From Sphingomonadaceae bacterium (GTDB taxonomy: Bacteria > Pseudomonadota > Alphaproteobacteria > Sphingomonadales > Sphingomonadaceae): a stretch of 64,000 bases of DNA. The first letter of the stretch is position 1. Every line of letters starts with the position of its first letter. Of this stretch, positions 33,180 to 42,765 are shown one piece after another. Position numbers and translations under genes: made by a program. The notes under the pieces are model-generated. The model was not told the DNA's origin. It made no database searches and saw only the letters and a program-made list of their open reading frames with translations. The stretch spans positions 62,001 to 126,000 of the forward strand of contig JASBUR010000017.1 in assembly GCA_030147805.1 (NCBI GenBank), written 5' to 3'.

Positions 33180-35711
33180 ATGTCCAGACTCGGAACGATT
33201 CTGTCGACGACGGCGCTGATGGCGCTGACCATGGCAAGTGCGGCACGGGCGCAGACCGCCGAGCCGGACGCGCCGAGCGGCATCGGCGAAACCGGACTCG
33301 AGGAGATTGTCGTCACCGCGCAGCGCCGTTCGCAGAATCTCCAGGAGATTCCGATCGCAGTGAGCGCCTTTTCCGCCGCCGAACTCGAGAACCGCGGCGT
33401 CACCGAGACGCTCGACTTGATCCAATATGTCCCCAACCTGTTCGGGTCGAACAACACCGGGCTCGGCTCGGCGAACGCCTATTATCTGCGCGGCCTCGGC
33501 AGCACCGAGACCGTCGCGACCTTCGACCCGCCGGTCGCGACCTATATCGACGACATCTACATCAGCCGGCAGAACGCTAATAATTTCGGCTTCTTCGACA
33601 TCGAGCGCATCGAGGTGCTGCGCGGGCCGCAGGGGACGCTGTTCGGGCGCAACACCACCGGCGGCGCCGTCAACCTGATCCTCAAGCGTCCCGGCGACAC
33701 GCTCGGCGGCTTCGCCGAGTTCGGCTACGGCCGCTTCGACAAATATATGGTGCGGGGATCGCTCGACGTGCCGTTCGGCCCGGGCATCGCGGTCAAGCTG
33801 TCGGGCTATTATCAGGACGACGACGGCTACGCGAAGAACTCGACGACTGGCGAGCGGCTCAACGACAGTGACGGCGCCGGGCTGCGCGGCGCGGCACGGT
33901 TCGAGATCAGCGAGGCGATCAGCTGGAACGTCTCGGCCGCCTTTATCCGCTCCGACGGCGAGAATCTTCCCAATTTCGACTGCGATCCGGCCAATCCGAC
34001 GCGGTGCAAGGGTCGCTTCGTCACCACCGGTCTGCGCGAGACGGTCGCCAGCGGCAGCCAGTTCGCGCCGCTGGTCATTTCCGGCCGCAAGGCGAACTAC
34101 GAGCTCGAAAACCAGACCGACAGCCTGCTGCTGACCTCGAACTTCGAGTTCAAGGGCGAGCATCACACGCTCAACCTCATCACCGGCGTGCTCAACCTCA
34201 AGCAGCAATATGCGCTCGATTTCTTCGACGGCCGCGCCGGCCCCAATCTGTCGGTGCCGACGCCGGTGGTGCGCGGATTCACGCGCGGCGGCTTCACCAT
34301 TCTCAACGACGCCAAGCACGAGCAGTTCACCCAAGAGATCAAGCTCACCGGCGAGCTGTTCGGCGGCTTCGTCGACTATGTCGCCGGCCTCTACTTCTAC
34401 GACGAGAGCAACCGGACCGACTTCGCGGACGTGTTTTCGATCTTCACCGGCGCGCCGGGCGGCACGCCGCTGCTGCTCGCCGACCGAACGCTCGACAACG
34501 ATACCGAGGCCTCGGCGGGCTATCTGCAGGCAGACGTCAACGTCACCGACCAGGTGACGTTGACCGCCGGCGTGCGGTACACCGACGAGGAGAAGAGCTT
34601 CGAGCTGTTCGACAACCGGGCGGCCTGCCAGGCCACGCCGCTGCCAGCCACCTGCCTCGACAGCCGCAATCTGGTCGCGGGCAACGGCCGGGCGATTCCG
34701 ACCGACCAGAGCACCGACCTGTGGACGCCGCGTTTCGCCGCGACCTTCGAGCCCAACGACGACCTGCTGTTCTTCGCCAGCGCGACGCGCGGCTTCAAGT
34801 CGGGCGGCTGGAACGCGCGCGGGACGGCGGCGAGCCAGCTGCTGCCGTTCGGGCCCGAGACGGTGTGGAGCTACGAGGCCGGCTTCAAGTCCGACTGGCT
34901 CGACAACCGGCTGCGCTTCAACCTGACCGGCTTCTTCCTCGACGTCTCCGACCTGCAGACGCCGTCGGCGCTGGTCGCGCCGACCGGCGCGATCACCTTC
35001 ATCACCCGCAACTTCGCCGACTATGAGAACAAGGGACTCGAGGCCGAGCTCAACTTCATCCCGCTCGACGGCCTCAACCTCTACGTCAACGCTGGCTTCC
35101 AGGACGACAAGTACAAGATCAACCGCGGCGCGCCGGCGCTCGACGAGTTCGGCATCCAGTCGGTGGCGGCGCAGCAGGCCGCCTGTCTCGCGCAACGGGC
35201 CGCCGGACAGGTGCCCGGCGCGCCGAACACCGCCGCGGCCGGCCAGCCGGTCAACAACGCGCCCGCCTGCGCCGCGGGCATCGTGACCGCCAACGGCAGC
35301 ATCTCCGAGCCGGTACGCAGCCCCGATCTCACGCTGTCGGCCGGGGCGACCTATGATTTCGCGCTGCCGAGCGCCGGCATCGTGCTGAGCCCGTCGGTCA
35401 ACGTATCCTACCAGTCGAAGGTCGAGACGGGCACCGCCAACCTCACCTTCTACAACGCGCCGGTGACCGGCTCGAACGGCACCTTCCCCGCCAATCCGTT
35501 CGGCACCGGCGACTATCTGACCGGTTCGCTGGCGAAGGCGCATGCGCTCGTCAACGCCGGGCTCGCGATGCGCACCGACGACGGCGCCTGGCTGGTGTCG
35601 GTCGAGTGCGAGAATTGCTTCAGCAAGACCTACACCCAGTCGACGCTCGGCAATTTCCGCTACATCAATCAGCCGGGAACCTGGATGATCCGGGCGCGGA
35701 CCAAATTCTGA
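33180..35711 (+). CDS. TonB-dependent outer-membrane receptor (2)
   Basis: An 843-residue TonB receptor: signal peptide, LEEIVVTAQRRSQNLQEIPIAVSAF box region, plug motif VEVLRGPQGTLFGRNTTGGAVNLI, and barrel ending in terminal Phe (RARTKF). Strong GAGGAGGG ribosome site. It starts a plus-strand run with the MFS carrier, FAD oxidase and nitrilase-like gene, so it probably imports the pathway substrate or a related one. Confidence 0.94.
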   Translation: MSRLGTILSTTALMALTMASAARAQTAEPDAPSGIGETGLEEIVVTAQRRSQNLQEIPIAVSAFSAAELENRGVTETLDLIQYVPNLFGSNNTGLGSANAYYLRGLGSTETVATFDPPVATYIDDIYISRQNANNFGFFDIERIEVLRGPQGTLFGRNTTGGAVNLILKRPGDTLGGFAEFGYGRFDKYMVRGSLDVPFGPGIAVKLSGYYQDDDGYAKNSTTGERLNDSDGAGLRGAARFEISEAISWNVSAAFIRSDGENLPNFDCDPANPTRCKGRFVTTGLRETVASGSQFAPLVISGRKANYELENQTDSLLLTSNFEFKGEHHTLNLITGVLNLKQQYALDFFDGRAGPNLSVPTPVVRGFTRGGFTILNDAKHEQFTQEIKLTGELFGGFVDYVAGLYFYDESNRTDFADVFSIFTGAPGGTPLLLADRTLDNDTEASAGYLQADVNVTDQVTLTAGVRYTDEEKSFELFDNRAACQATPLPATCLDSRNLVAGNGRAIPTDQSTDLWTPRFAATFEPNDDLLFFASATRGFKSGGWNARGTAASQLLPFGPETVWSYEAGFKSDWLDNRLRFNLTGFFLDVSDLQTPSALVAPTGAITFITRNFADYENKGLEAELNFIPLDGLNLYVNAGFQDDKYKINRGAPALDEFGIQSVAAQQAACLAQRAAGQVPGAPNTAAAGQPVNNAPACAAGIVTANGSISEPVRSPDLTLSAGATYDFALPSAGIVLSPSVNVSYQSKVETGTANLTFYNAPVTGSNGTFPANPFGTGDYLTGSLAKAHALVNAGLAMRTDDGAWLVSVECENCFSKTYTQSTLGNFRYINQPGTWMIRARTKF

Positions 35712-35756
35712 TGCGGTCGGGCGGGTATCGCGCATGGTGATCGACAGGAGGGCCGA

Positions 35757-37010
35757 TTGAGTCAGAATGCGGACGCGTCCGAATTCCGCCGCGGCTGGCC
35801 GGTGCTGCTGGCGTCGCTGCTCGGCGTGGCCTGCGGCGCCTCGCCGATCCCGTTCAACTCGATCGGCTTCTTCATGGGGCCGCTCAATGCCGAGTTCGGC
35901 TGGTCGTTCCGCGACATCAGCCTGGGCGTCACCATCTTCGGCATCACTGCCTCGCTGCTGGCGCCGGTCTATGGCGCGATGGCCGATCGCTTCGGGGTGC
36001 GCCCGGTGGCGCTGCTGTCGCTGCTCGCCTTCGCGCTGAGCTTCGCCGCCTTCGCGCTGATGCCGCCTTCGCTGACGTCCTTCTATCTGCTCTGGCTGGT
36101 GGTCGGCCTCGTCGGGATCGGTTCGACGCCGGTCACCTGGTCGCGCGCCGTCAATCTGTGGTTCTTCAAGAGCCGCGGGCTGGCGCTGGGCATCATGCTG
36201 CTCGGCACCAGCCTCGCCGCGATCGTCGTTCCGGTGCTCACCGTCTGGGCGATCGAGAATTACGGTTGGCGCGGCGCCTATCCGACCCTGTCGCTGCTGC
36301 CGCTGCTGGTCGGCCTGCCCGTCGCCTACCTGCTGTTCCGCGAGCCGCGCGACGACGAACGGCCCCGGGGCGTCGCCTCGGTCGGCAAGGCGGTCGGCCT
36401 GACGCTGGCGCAGGCGCTGCGCGACCGGCGCTTCTGGACGATCTGGCTGTCGATCGCCTGCGTCGCCATCGCCTATGGCGGCGCGCATCTCCACATGCCC
36501 GAGATCGTCAAGATGCACGGCTTCGCGCCCGAACGCGCCGCCGGCATCATGCAGATGGTCGGCGTGTCGATCCTGGCCGGGCGGCTGATCACCGGCTTCC
36601 TGATCGACCGTTTCTGGGCGCCGATGATCTGCTTCCCGATCCTGCTGCTGCCGGCGATCGCGATGTGGCTGCTGATGGGGACCGGGACCGCCTATGACGC
36701 GATGCTGCTCGCCGCCTTCCTGCTCGGCTTTGCCGCCGGCGCCGAATCGGACCTCATCGCCTATCTCGCCAGCCGCTATTTCGGGATGGCCAATTACGGC
36801 AAGATCTACGGCATGCTCTACATGCCGTTCGGCCTCGGATCGGCGATCTCGCCGGCGCTCTACGGCATGGTCCGCGACCGCACCGGCAGCTACGACGCGA
36901 TCCTGTTCGCCGCGATGGGCTTCTTCGCGGTCGGCGCGCTGCTGTTGCTGACGCTCGGCCGCTACCCCGAGAACCACGTCGCGGCCGACGCGCTGCCGCA
37001 GGGCGCCTGA
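35757..37010 (+). CDS. MFS transporter
   Basis: A 417-residue carrier with 12 predicted hydrophobic segments. TTG start follows a good AGGAGGG site, giving MSQNADASEFRRG. The loop ADRFGVRPVALL between helices 2 and 3 is an MFS signature A. Monocarboxylate/oxalate-like (OFA/MCT) style organisation. Inner-membrane uptake of the acid or ester is the likely role. It lies 45 bp after TonB receptor 2. Confidence 0.9.
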   Translation: MSQNADASEFRRGWPVLLASLLGVACGASPIPFNSIGFFMGPLNAEFGWSFRDISLGVTIFGITASLLAPVYGAMADRFGVRPVALLSLLAFALSFAAFALMPPSLTSFYLLWLVVGLVGIGSTPVTWSRAVNLWFFKSRGLALGIMLLGTSLAAIVVPVLTVWAIENYGWRGAYPTLSLLPLLVGLPVAYLLFREPRDDERPRGVASVGKAVGLTLAQALRDRRFWTIWLSIACVAIAYGGAHLHMPEIVKMHGFAPERAAGIMQMVGVSILAGRLITGFLIDRFWAPMICFPILLLPAIAMWLLMGTGTAYDAMLLAAFLLGFAAGAESDLIAYLASRYFGMANYGKIYGMLYMPFGLGSAISPALYGMVRDRTGSYDAILFAAMGFFAVGALLLLTLGRYPENHVAADALPQGA

Positions 37011-37011
37011 G

Positions 37012-38571
37012 GTGGCGACGCGCCCCCGGTCCGGCGACCCGCTGGCGGCGCTGATCGGCGCGGCAGGTTGCGGCGCGGTGCGCACCGACGATGACGCCTG
37101 CGCCTTCTACACGCAGGACGTGTTCACCCGGGGGCCGCGCGCGCTCGCCGTGGTCCGCCCCCCCGACAAGGCGGCGCTGGCGCGCACCGTCGCGGCCGCC
37201 ACGTCGCACGGGCTGGCGGTCAGCGTCCGCGGCGGCGGCATGAGCTATACCTCGGGCTATGTGCCGCGCGACGCCGGTGCGGTGCTGATCGACCTGTCGG
37301 CGATGGACGGGGTGCTCGCCGTCGACGAGACCGACATGACGGTCACCGTCGAGGCCGGTTGCACCTGGGCGGCGCTTCACGCCGTGCTGAAGCCGCTCGG
37401 GCTGCGCACGCCCTTCTGGGGCACGCTGTCGGGCCTCTATGCCACGGTGGGCGGCGGCATGAGCCAGAACGGGCTGTTCTGGGGGGGACGCCACGGCACC
37501 GCGGTCGACAGTGCGCTGTCGTTCGAGGTCGTGCTCGCCGACGGCACGCTGATGAAGACGGGGCCGGACTTCTTCCGGCCCTATGGTCCCGACCTCACCG
37601 GGCTGTTCGCCGCCGACACCGGCGCGCTCGGCATCAAGGCCAGCGTCACGCTCAGGCTGATGCGCGAGGCCACCGCTTTCGCCTATGGCAGCTTCGCCTT
37701 CGACCGCCACGACCAGTTGCTCGCCGCGATGAGCGAGATCGCGCGCGAGGGCCTCGCGAGCGAATGCTTCGGCTTCGACCCCTATCTTCAGGCGCAGCGC
37801 ATGAAGCGCGAAAGCCTGGCCAAGGACGCCCGGGCGCTGCTGGGGGTGATGAAGGCGCAGGGCTCGTTCTGGAAGGCGGTCAGGGAAGGCGCCAAGGTGG
37901 TCGCCGCGGGGCGTTCCTTCCTCGACGATGTGCCGTTCAGCTGCCACGTCATCTGCGAGGGACGGCACCAGGGGGCGGTCGATGCGGACCTTGCCGCCAT
38001 CGAGCGCATCGTCGCTGCCAACGGCGGCCGCGCCGTCGAGAACACGATTCCGAAGGTGCTCCGTGCCAATCCGTTCGGGCCGGTCAATTCGATGCTCGGC
38101 CCCGAGGGCGAGCGCTGGGTGCCGGTACACGGCCTGCTGCCGCATTCGAAGGGGGCGGCGACGATCGATGCGCTCGTGGCACTCTACGAAGCGAACAGCG
38201 CCGCGATGGAGGCCGAGGGCGTCGGCGCCGGCTATATGTTCGCGGTCGTCGGCACGACGGGGCTGCTGATCGAGCCAGTGTTCTTCTGGCCGGACGCGAT
38301 TGAAGAGCTTCACCGGCGCGCGGTCGAACCCGCGCATCTCGCCAGGCTGAAGGGGTTTGCCGCCAATCCGCCAGCGCGGGCGCTGGTCGAGCGTCTGCGG
38401 CGCGGCGTCATCGACATCTTCAGGCAGCAGGGGGCCGCGCATTTGCAGATCGGTCGCACCTACCCTTATCTCGACGGGCTCGATCCGCGCGCCCGCGCGC
38501 TCGTCGCCGCGCTGAAGGATCATCTCGATCCGCACCACCGGATCAGTCCGGGCAACCTTGGGATCGATTGA
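37012..38571 (+). CDS. FAD-linked oxidase, VAO/GlcD-type
   Basis: A 519-residue flavoenzyme starting at GTG 37012, one base after the MFS stop. The FAD-binding PCMH domain covers about 40-220 (VSVRGGGMSYTSGYVPRDAGAVLIDLSAMDGVLAVD; GTLSGLYATVGGGMSQNG); the C-terminal half is the FAD_oxidase_C cap domain. Family members oxidise phenols, alcohols, hydroxyacids or sugars. The substrate here is unknown. A histidine or cysteine for covalent FAD cannot be assigned with confidence. Confidence 0.87.
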   Translation: MATRPRSGDPLAALIGAAGCGAVRTDDDACAFYTQDVFTRGPRALAVVRPPDKAALARTVAAATSHGLAVSVRGGGMSYTSGYVPRDAGAVLIDLSAMDGVLAVDETDMTVTVEAGCTWAALHAVLKPLGLRTPFWGTLSGLYATVGGGMSQNGLFWGGRHGTAVDSALSFEVVLADGTLMKTGPDFFRPYGPDLTGLFAADTGALGIKASVTLRLMREATAFAYGSFAFDRHDQLLAAMSEIAREGLASECFGFDPYLQAQRMKRESLAKDARALLGVMKAQGSFWKAVREGAKVVAAGRSFLDDVPFSCHVICEGRHQGAVDADLAAIERIVAANGGRAVENTIPKVLRANPFGPVNSMLGPEGERWVPVHGLLPHSKGAATIDALVALYEANSAAMEAEGVGAGYMFAVVGTTGLLIEPVFFWPDAIEELHRRAVEPAHLARLKGFAANPPARALVERLRRGVIDIFRQQGAAHLQIGRTYPYLDGLDPRARALVAALKDHLDPHHRISPGNLGID

Positions 38572-38578
38572 GGCATGG

Positions 38579-39706
38579 ATGTTGTTCGACCGACGCCAGA
38601 CGCTCGCCGCCGCGCTTGCCGCCGCGCTGCCGCTGCCCGCCTGGGGCGCGCCCATGTCTGACGCCCCCGTCTATGCCGCGGTGGCGATGCAGCTCGCCGC
38701 GCGCTCGGTCGAGCGGGCGCCTGATCGGGCCGCCGCGCGCACGCAGATGCTGACGATGATCGGCGAGGTCGGCGGCAAGATTCGCGGCGCCAAGATCTTC
38801 ATCGAGCAATATGGCGGCAGCCCAGTGCGGCTCGCGGTGCTGCCCGAATATCTGTTCACCTCCTATCCGGGGCGGATCTCGATCCCGGCTTTCGCCGAGC
38901 AGGCGGCGATCGCCCCCGACGGCCCCGAATATGACGCGCTCGGCCAGGTCGCTTCGGACCTCAAGCTGTTCCTCGCCGGCAATGCCTATGAGACCGACCG
39001 CCATTTCCCCGGTCTTTATTTCCAGACCAGCTTCATCGTCGCGCCGTCGGGCGAGGTGGTGCTGCGCTACCGGCGCCTGAATTCGATGTTCGCGCCGACG
39101 CCGCACGACGTCTGGTCGAAATATCTCGACGTCTACGGACTCGACGGCGTGTTCCCGGTGGCGCGCACCGAGATCGGCAACCTCGCGGCGATCGCCAGCG
39201 AGGAGATCATCTACCCCGAGATCGCGCGGGCGCATGCGCTGCGCGGCGCCGAGCTGTTCGTCCACTCGTCGTCGGAGATCGGCTCGCCGATGGCGACGCA
39301 CAAGACGATCGCGCGTCGCGCCCGCGCCTTCGAGAATCTCGCCTATGTCGTCTCGGCGAACACCGCGGGGATCGAGGGGACGTCGCTGCCGCTCGCCAGC
39401 GCCGACGGCAATTCGGCGCTGATCGACTGGAAGGGGACGGTGCTCGCCGAATCGAACAGCGGCGAGACCTTCACCGCCTTCGGCGAGATCGACCTCGTCG
39501 CGCTGCGCCGCGCCCGTCGCAAGCCGGGCATGACCAACTATCTCGCCCGCCAGCGCACCGAGCTGTTCGCCGAGGCGTACCAGATGGTGGTGCAGCCGGC
39601 GAACAGCCTGATCGACAAGGGCGCGGTCACCGTCCCCGATCGCGACCATTTTCGCGCGGTCCAGGAGCGCGTCATCGAACGGCTGGCGAAGGATGGACTC
39701 ATCTAG
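38579..39706 (+). CDS. Exported nitrilase-fold protein lacking the catalytic Cys and Lys
   Basis: A 375-residue protein. The N-terminus MLFDRRQTLAAALAAALPLPAWGA looks like a Tat signal (RRQTL). The nitrilase fold is clear: general-base Glu90 in VLPEYLF, GEVVLRYRRLN, and AAIASEEIIYPEIARAHALRGAELF. In normal members the Lys is in YRK and the nucleophile Cys sits in IC-x-E. Here these are Arg166 and Ser207, so ordinary amidase or nitrilase chemistry is doubtful. It may be a pseudoenzyme, a Ser-dependent variant or a binding protein. It ends in a CTAG overlap with the convergent membrane gene. Confidence 0.8.
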   Translation: MLFDRRQTLAAALAAALPLPAWGAPMSDAPVYAAVAMQLAARSVERAPDRAAARTQMLTMIGEVGGKIRGAKIFIEQYGGSPVRLAVLPEYLFTSYPGRISIPAFAEQAAIAPDGPEYDALGQVASDLKLFLAGNAYETDRHFPGLYFQTSFIVAPSGEVVLRYRRLNSMFAPTPHDVWSKYLDVYGLDGVFPVARTEIGNLAAIASEEIIYPEIARAHALRGAELFVHSSSEIGSPMATHKTIARRARAFENLAYVVSANTAGIEGTSLPLASADGNSALIDWKGTVLAESNSGETFTAFGEIDLVALRRARRKPGMTNYLARQRTELFAEAYQMVVQPANSLIDKGAVTVPDRDHFRAVQERVIERLAKDGLI

Positions 39707-40374
39707 AAGGGCTTCGTCGCCCCCAGGAAGGCGACGCCCGCGATGCCCACCCAATAGACATAGGCCAGCCTCCGGCCGACCGCGAGTTCGCGCGCCAGCC
39801 GCGTTTCGAGCGCCGGCGTCGGCCCGGCGACGGCCATCTCGCGAAAGATCGTCGTCCAATGCCGCATGATGAAGCGCAGGCCGAGGCCGATCACCAGCAG
39901 ACCGGCATAGATGAGCACTTTCGCGGCGTACCAATGCTGGGTGAAGGGCGCGCCGGTGAGCAGCGAGGCGATCGCCGTCGCGGCGAGCGCCGGGATGACG
40001 ATATAGCGCACGAATTCATCGGCGCGCGTGAGCCGCATGCCAAGCGCCGTCTCGCGGTAGCGGAAGGCCGACCAGGTGAGCGTCAGCCACGCCGCGGCGG
40101 CGATCCACACGCCGACGAGGAAGGCGCCGCCCCACGGCTGCGCGCCGAGGTTGTAGCCCATGTGGAGCCCCAGCGGCAGCAGCAGGATGATGCCGGTGCG
40201 CGCGAGGATGTCGATGCGGTAGGCCGTCTCCATATGGCGGCGGCGCTCGTCGAGCGACAGCCGCGGATTGGCGATGTTGTAGCTGGTCTGGAAGACCCCC
40301 CACTCGCCGCCGAGCCAGTAGACCAGCGCGAGGATATGCAGCCACCGCAGCACCGATTCGCTATCGACGTACAT
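39703..40374 (-). CDS. Polytopic membrane protein (copy B)
   Basis: A 223-residue protein with five or six membrane segments, paralogous to the protein at 32033-32713 by the WLHILALVYWLGGEWGVF first helix, TGAPFTQHWYAAKVLIYAGLLVIG, and the LGATKPF tail. Conserved His residues may bind haem or metal. It is divergent from the Crp/Fnr gene, with the first Fnr-like box between them. Role unknown. Confidence 0.7.
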   Translation of the reverse strand: MYVDSESVLRWLHILALVYWLGGEWGVFQTSYNIANPRLSLDERRRHMETAYRIDILARTGIILLLPLGLHMGYNLGAQPWGGAFLVGVWIAAAAWLTLTWSAFRYRETALGMRLTRADEFVRYIVIPALAATAIASLLTGAPFTQHWYAAKVLIYAGLLVIGLGLRFIMRHWTTIFREMAVAGPTPALETRLARELAVGRRLAYVYWVGIAGVAFLGATKPF

Positions 40375-40428
40375 CGCCTGCCCTCCCCTTCAGCGTCGCC
40401 GAGCCTAGCTCAGCGGCAAGGCGACCGG

Positions 40429-40444
40429 TTTGCGCGATCGCAAA
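40429..40444. promoter_or_regulatory. Fnr-like box 1 (TTTGCG-CGAT-CGCAAA)
   Basis: A perfect 6-4-6 inverted repeat, TTTGCG and CGCAAA, 13 bp before the crp/fnr ATG and 54 bp from the divergent membrane gene. The second copy at 41129-41144 has the same arms with a different spacer, which marks it as a real site, likely bound by the adjacent Crp/Fnr protein. Confidence 0.78.
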
Positions 40445-40457
40445 GTCGCGGCGGAAG

Positions 40458-41123
40458 ATGACCGTCACTCCGCCGCTCGAAGCCTGCGTGCCCCGACCGG
40501 CCGCGGCAGCCCTGGCGCGGCTGGCGCATGTCCGCCACCTGGCGCGCGGCGACACGATCCTGTTCGAAGGGCTGGCGAACCAGGTCTGCGTCAGCGTCGC
40601 GGCCGGCGTCCTCCGGGCGAGCAAGGCAACCGAGGACGGACGCGAGGCAATCGTCGGCCTCCACTTCGCCGGCGACTTCGTCGGTCGTCCCTTCGCCGCG
40701 CACGCCGCTTTCTCGCTGTCGGCCGCCACCGATGCCGAATTCCGAAGCTATTCGCGCCCGGCTGTCGAGACGCTGCTGCGCGAGCAGCCGGACATGGCGC
40801 AGGAGCTCTACCGGCGCGCGCTCGACGAGATCGACAATATGCACGGCTGGATGCTGGTGCTCGGGCGCCAGGTCGCCGGCGAGAAGATCGGCAGTTTCCT
40901 GTTGCATCTCGCGCGCCGTTTCGACGCCGGCGAGAGCTTCGACCTGCCGCTCACGCGCGCCGAGATCGGCGATGTTCTCGGGCTGACGATCGGCACCGTC
41001 AGCCGCGAACTGGCGGCGCTCCGCCGCGCCGGGCTGATCGACACGCCGGGTCAGCGCGGACTCGTCATCCGTGACCGCGCGGCGCTGGCCGCGCGCACCG
41101 GGCTGGCGAGCGCCTTTGTCTGA
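40458..41123 (+). CDS. Crp/Fnr family regulator
   Basis: A 221-residue regulator: cyclic nucleotide-binding-fold N-terminal domain, then a winged helix with LTRAEIGDVLGLTIGTVSRELAALRRAGLID. There is no N-terminal Cys cluster (only Cys10 and Cys43 are near), so it is not an Fe-S Fnr. The arms of its presumed box (TTTGCG) differ from Fnr TTGAT, which fits another subfamily. It probably autoregulates through box 1 and controls the methyltransferase gene through box 2. Confidence 0.87.
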   Translation: MTVTPPLEACVPRPAAAALARLAHVRHLARGDTILFEGLANQVCVSVAAGVLRASKATEDGREAIVGLHFAGDFVGRPFAAHAAFSLSAATDAEFRSYSRPAVETLLREQPDMAQELYRRALDEIDNMHGWMLVLGRQVAGEKIGSFLLHLARRFDAGESFDLPLTRAEIGDVLGLTIGTVSRELAALRRAGLIDTPGQRGLVIRDRAALAARTGLASAFV

Positions 41124-41128
41124 CGCGG

Positions 41129-41144
41129 TTTGCGGTATCGCAAA
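41129..41144. promoter_or_regulatory. Fnr-like box 2 (TTTGCG-GTAT-CGCAAA)
   Basis: Same 6-4-6 palindrome as box 1, lying 45 bp before the methyltransferase ATG and just after the crp/fnr stop. This position suits activation of the downstream operon. Confidence 0.78.
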
Positions 41145-41188
41145 GACGGCAGGCGGCCATTAGGTCATGAAGATCGAAGAGGTGAAGC

Positions 41189-42409
41189 ATGGCGACGAAA
41201 CGCGACGACATCCCCCCGCCCTACACCGAGGTCGCGCTGCACGGCGTGTCGCCGCAGCCGAGCCACGACGAAGCGGCGCGCTTCAACTTCCTCGCCAATC
41301 TCAACAAGCATCTGGCCATGACGCTCGGGCCGGGCAACCGCCTCGCCTACGACCGCCGCGTCGAACCGGCGTTCGTCGCCGAGCAGGGGCGCAAGCCCGC
41401 CGACCGGCACGAGGTACGGCGCGCGATGAACCGCGATCCCTATCATCGCTTCTGGTCGGCGCTGAAGCGCAACTCGATGGAGATGCGCCAGCAGAACGGC
41501 CGCTCGATGGTGCTGCGCCAGCTCGACGAGCTCGATGCCCGCGCGCGACAATATAACGAGGGCCGCGCCACGCTGCGCTTCGATCCCGCTGCCGGCCCGC
41601 CGCGCTACCAGACCGCGGTCGACATCCACTGCATGCCCGGCAGCTATCATGGCGAGGTGCGCCCCGGCGACGTCTCGGCCGGCGCCAACTACGACTGCGG
41701 CATCTTCGCGACGACGGCGGGCGGGCTCGGCGCGCTGTCGGACGGCGGCGGCCAGGCGCTGGTGAAGTGGATCGCCAGCGAACGACCCGGGTGGCAGCCG
41801 AAGCGCATCCTCGATATCGGCTGCACGATCGGCCACAATGTCGTGCCGTTGGCGCTCGCCTTTCCAGACGCCGAGATCGTCGCGATCGACACCGCCGCGC
41901 CGTCGCTGCGCTACGGCCACGCCCGCGCCCAGGCGCTCGGTGCGCGCAACATCGCCTTCGTCCAGATGAACGCCGAGGATCTCTCGGCCTTCCCCGACGG
42001 CCATTTCGACTGGGTGCAGACGACGATGTTCCTGCACGAGACCAGCGGCAAGGCGATGCCGCGCATCATCCGTGAGGGGCACCGCGTGCTCGCCGACGGC
42101 GGGCTGATGTTCCATCTCGAGCAGCCGCAGTACACGCCCGAGATGCCGCTGTTCGAACAGTTCATGCGCGATTGGGACGCCTACAACAACAACGAGCCCT
42201 TCTGGACGTCGATGCACGCCGTCGACCTGCACGACATCCTCGCCGACGCGGGCTTCCCGCGCGACAGCCAGTTCGAGGCGCAGGTCCGCGCCGTCGTTGA
42301 CCCGGCGATCTTTCCCGAGGCGGCGACCGGCGAGGGCGAGGACTATGGCCGCGCCGCCGCCTGGCATGCTTATGGCGCGTGGAAACCGGCACGGGAGGCC
42401 GCGGCATGA
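41189..42409 (+). CDS. SAM-dependent methyltransferase, class I
   Basis: A 406-residue protein with ribosome site GAAGAGG. The class I core sits in the C-terminal half: motif I RILDIGCTIGHNV (206-218), the acidic residue in AEIVAIDTAAP, and the MNAEDL stretch. The N-terminal 170 residues are unusual for a small-molecule methyltransferase and may be a substrate or dimer domain. It could methylate a carboxylate or hydroxyl. It overlaps the small gene downstream by ATGA. Confidence 0.78.
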   Translation: MATKRDDIPPPYTEVALHGVSPQPSHDEAARFNFLANLNKHLAMTLGPGNRLAYDRRVEPAFVAEQGRKPADRHEVRRAMNRDPYHRFWSALKRNSMEMRQQNGRSMVLRQLDELDARARQYNEGRATLRFDPAAGPPRYQTAVDIHCMPGSYHGEVRPGDVSAGANYDCGIFATTAGGLGALSDGGGQALVKWIASERPGWQPKRILDIGCTIGHNVVPLALAFPDAEIVAIDTAAPSLRYGHARAQALGARNIAFVQMNAEDLSAFPDGHFDWVQTTMFLHETSGKAMPRIIREGHRVLADGGLMFHLEQPQYTPEMPLFEQFMRDWDAYNNNEPFWTSMHAVDLHDILADAGFPRDSQFEAQVRAVVDPAIFPEAATGEGEDYGRAAAWHAYGAWKPAREAAA

Positions 42410-42765
42410 GCGACGACCTCGACTGGATCGGGCTGGCCGGCAAGAAGGCCAAGGGCAAGCGGCCGGCCTATTTCGATGATCCCGCCATCGACCGGCTGCT
42501 GTCGATCGTCATGGCGATCGCCGGCGAGCTGTCGGTGACGCGCGAGCGGCTCGACAGCATCGAACGGCTGCTCGACGCCAACGGCGTTCTCAGCCGCGCC
42601 GATATCGAGGCCTTCCGCCCCGACCGCGACGCCGGCTACGAGCGCGGCCTCGCGACGCGCGAATATATCGCGCGCATCCTGCGCGGCGTTCAGCAGGACA
42701 TGGAGGCGCTCGCCGAGATCGAGCCGCCGATGGAAGAGGTCGCACGGCAGCTCGAGGAGAGCTAA
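42406..42765 (+). CDS. Small protein of unknown function, partner of the methyltransferase
   Basis: A 119-residue acidic, helical protein (MSDDLDWIGLAGKKAKGKRPAYFD; LLSIVMAIAGELSVTRERLDSIERLL). No family recognised. Translational coupling to the methyltransferase (ATGA) suggests a shared complex. Its stop overlaps the convergent DUF1330-like stop. Confidence 0.55.
   Translation: MSDDLDWIGLAGKKAKGKRPAYFDDPAIDRLLSIVMAIAGELSVTRERLDSIERLLDANGVLSRADIEAFRPDRDAGYERGLATREYIARILRGVQQDMEALAEIEPPMEEVARQLEES

Noticed and set aside
33117-37085. 1322-codon open frame on the minus strand
   Set aside because: It is antisense to the second TonB receptor and MFS genes, is rich in Arg/Gly/Asp with no family motif, and arises from high-GC codon bias.
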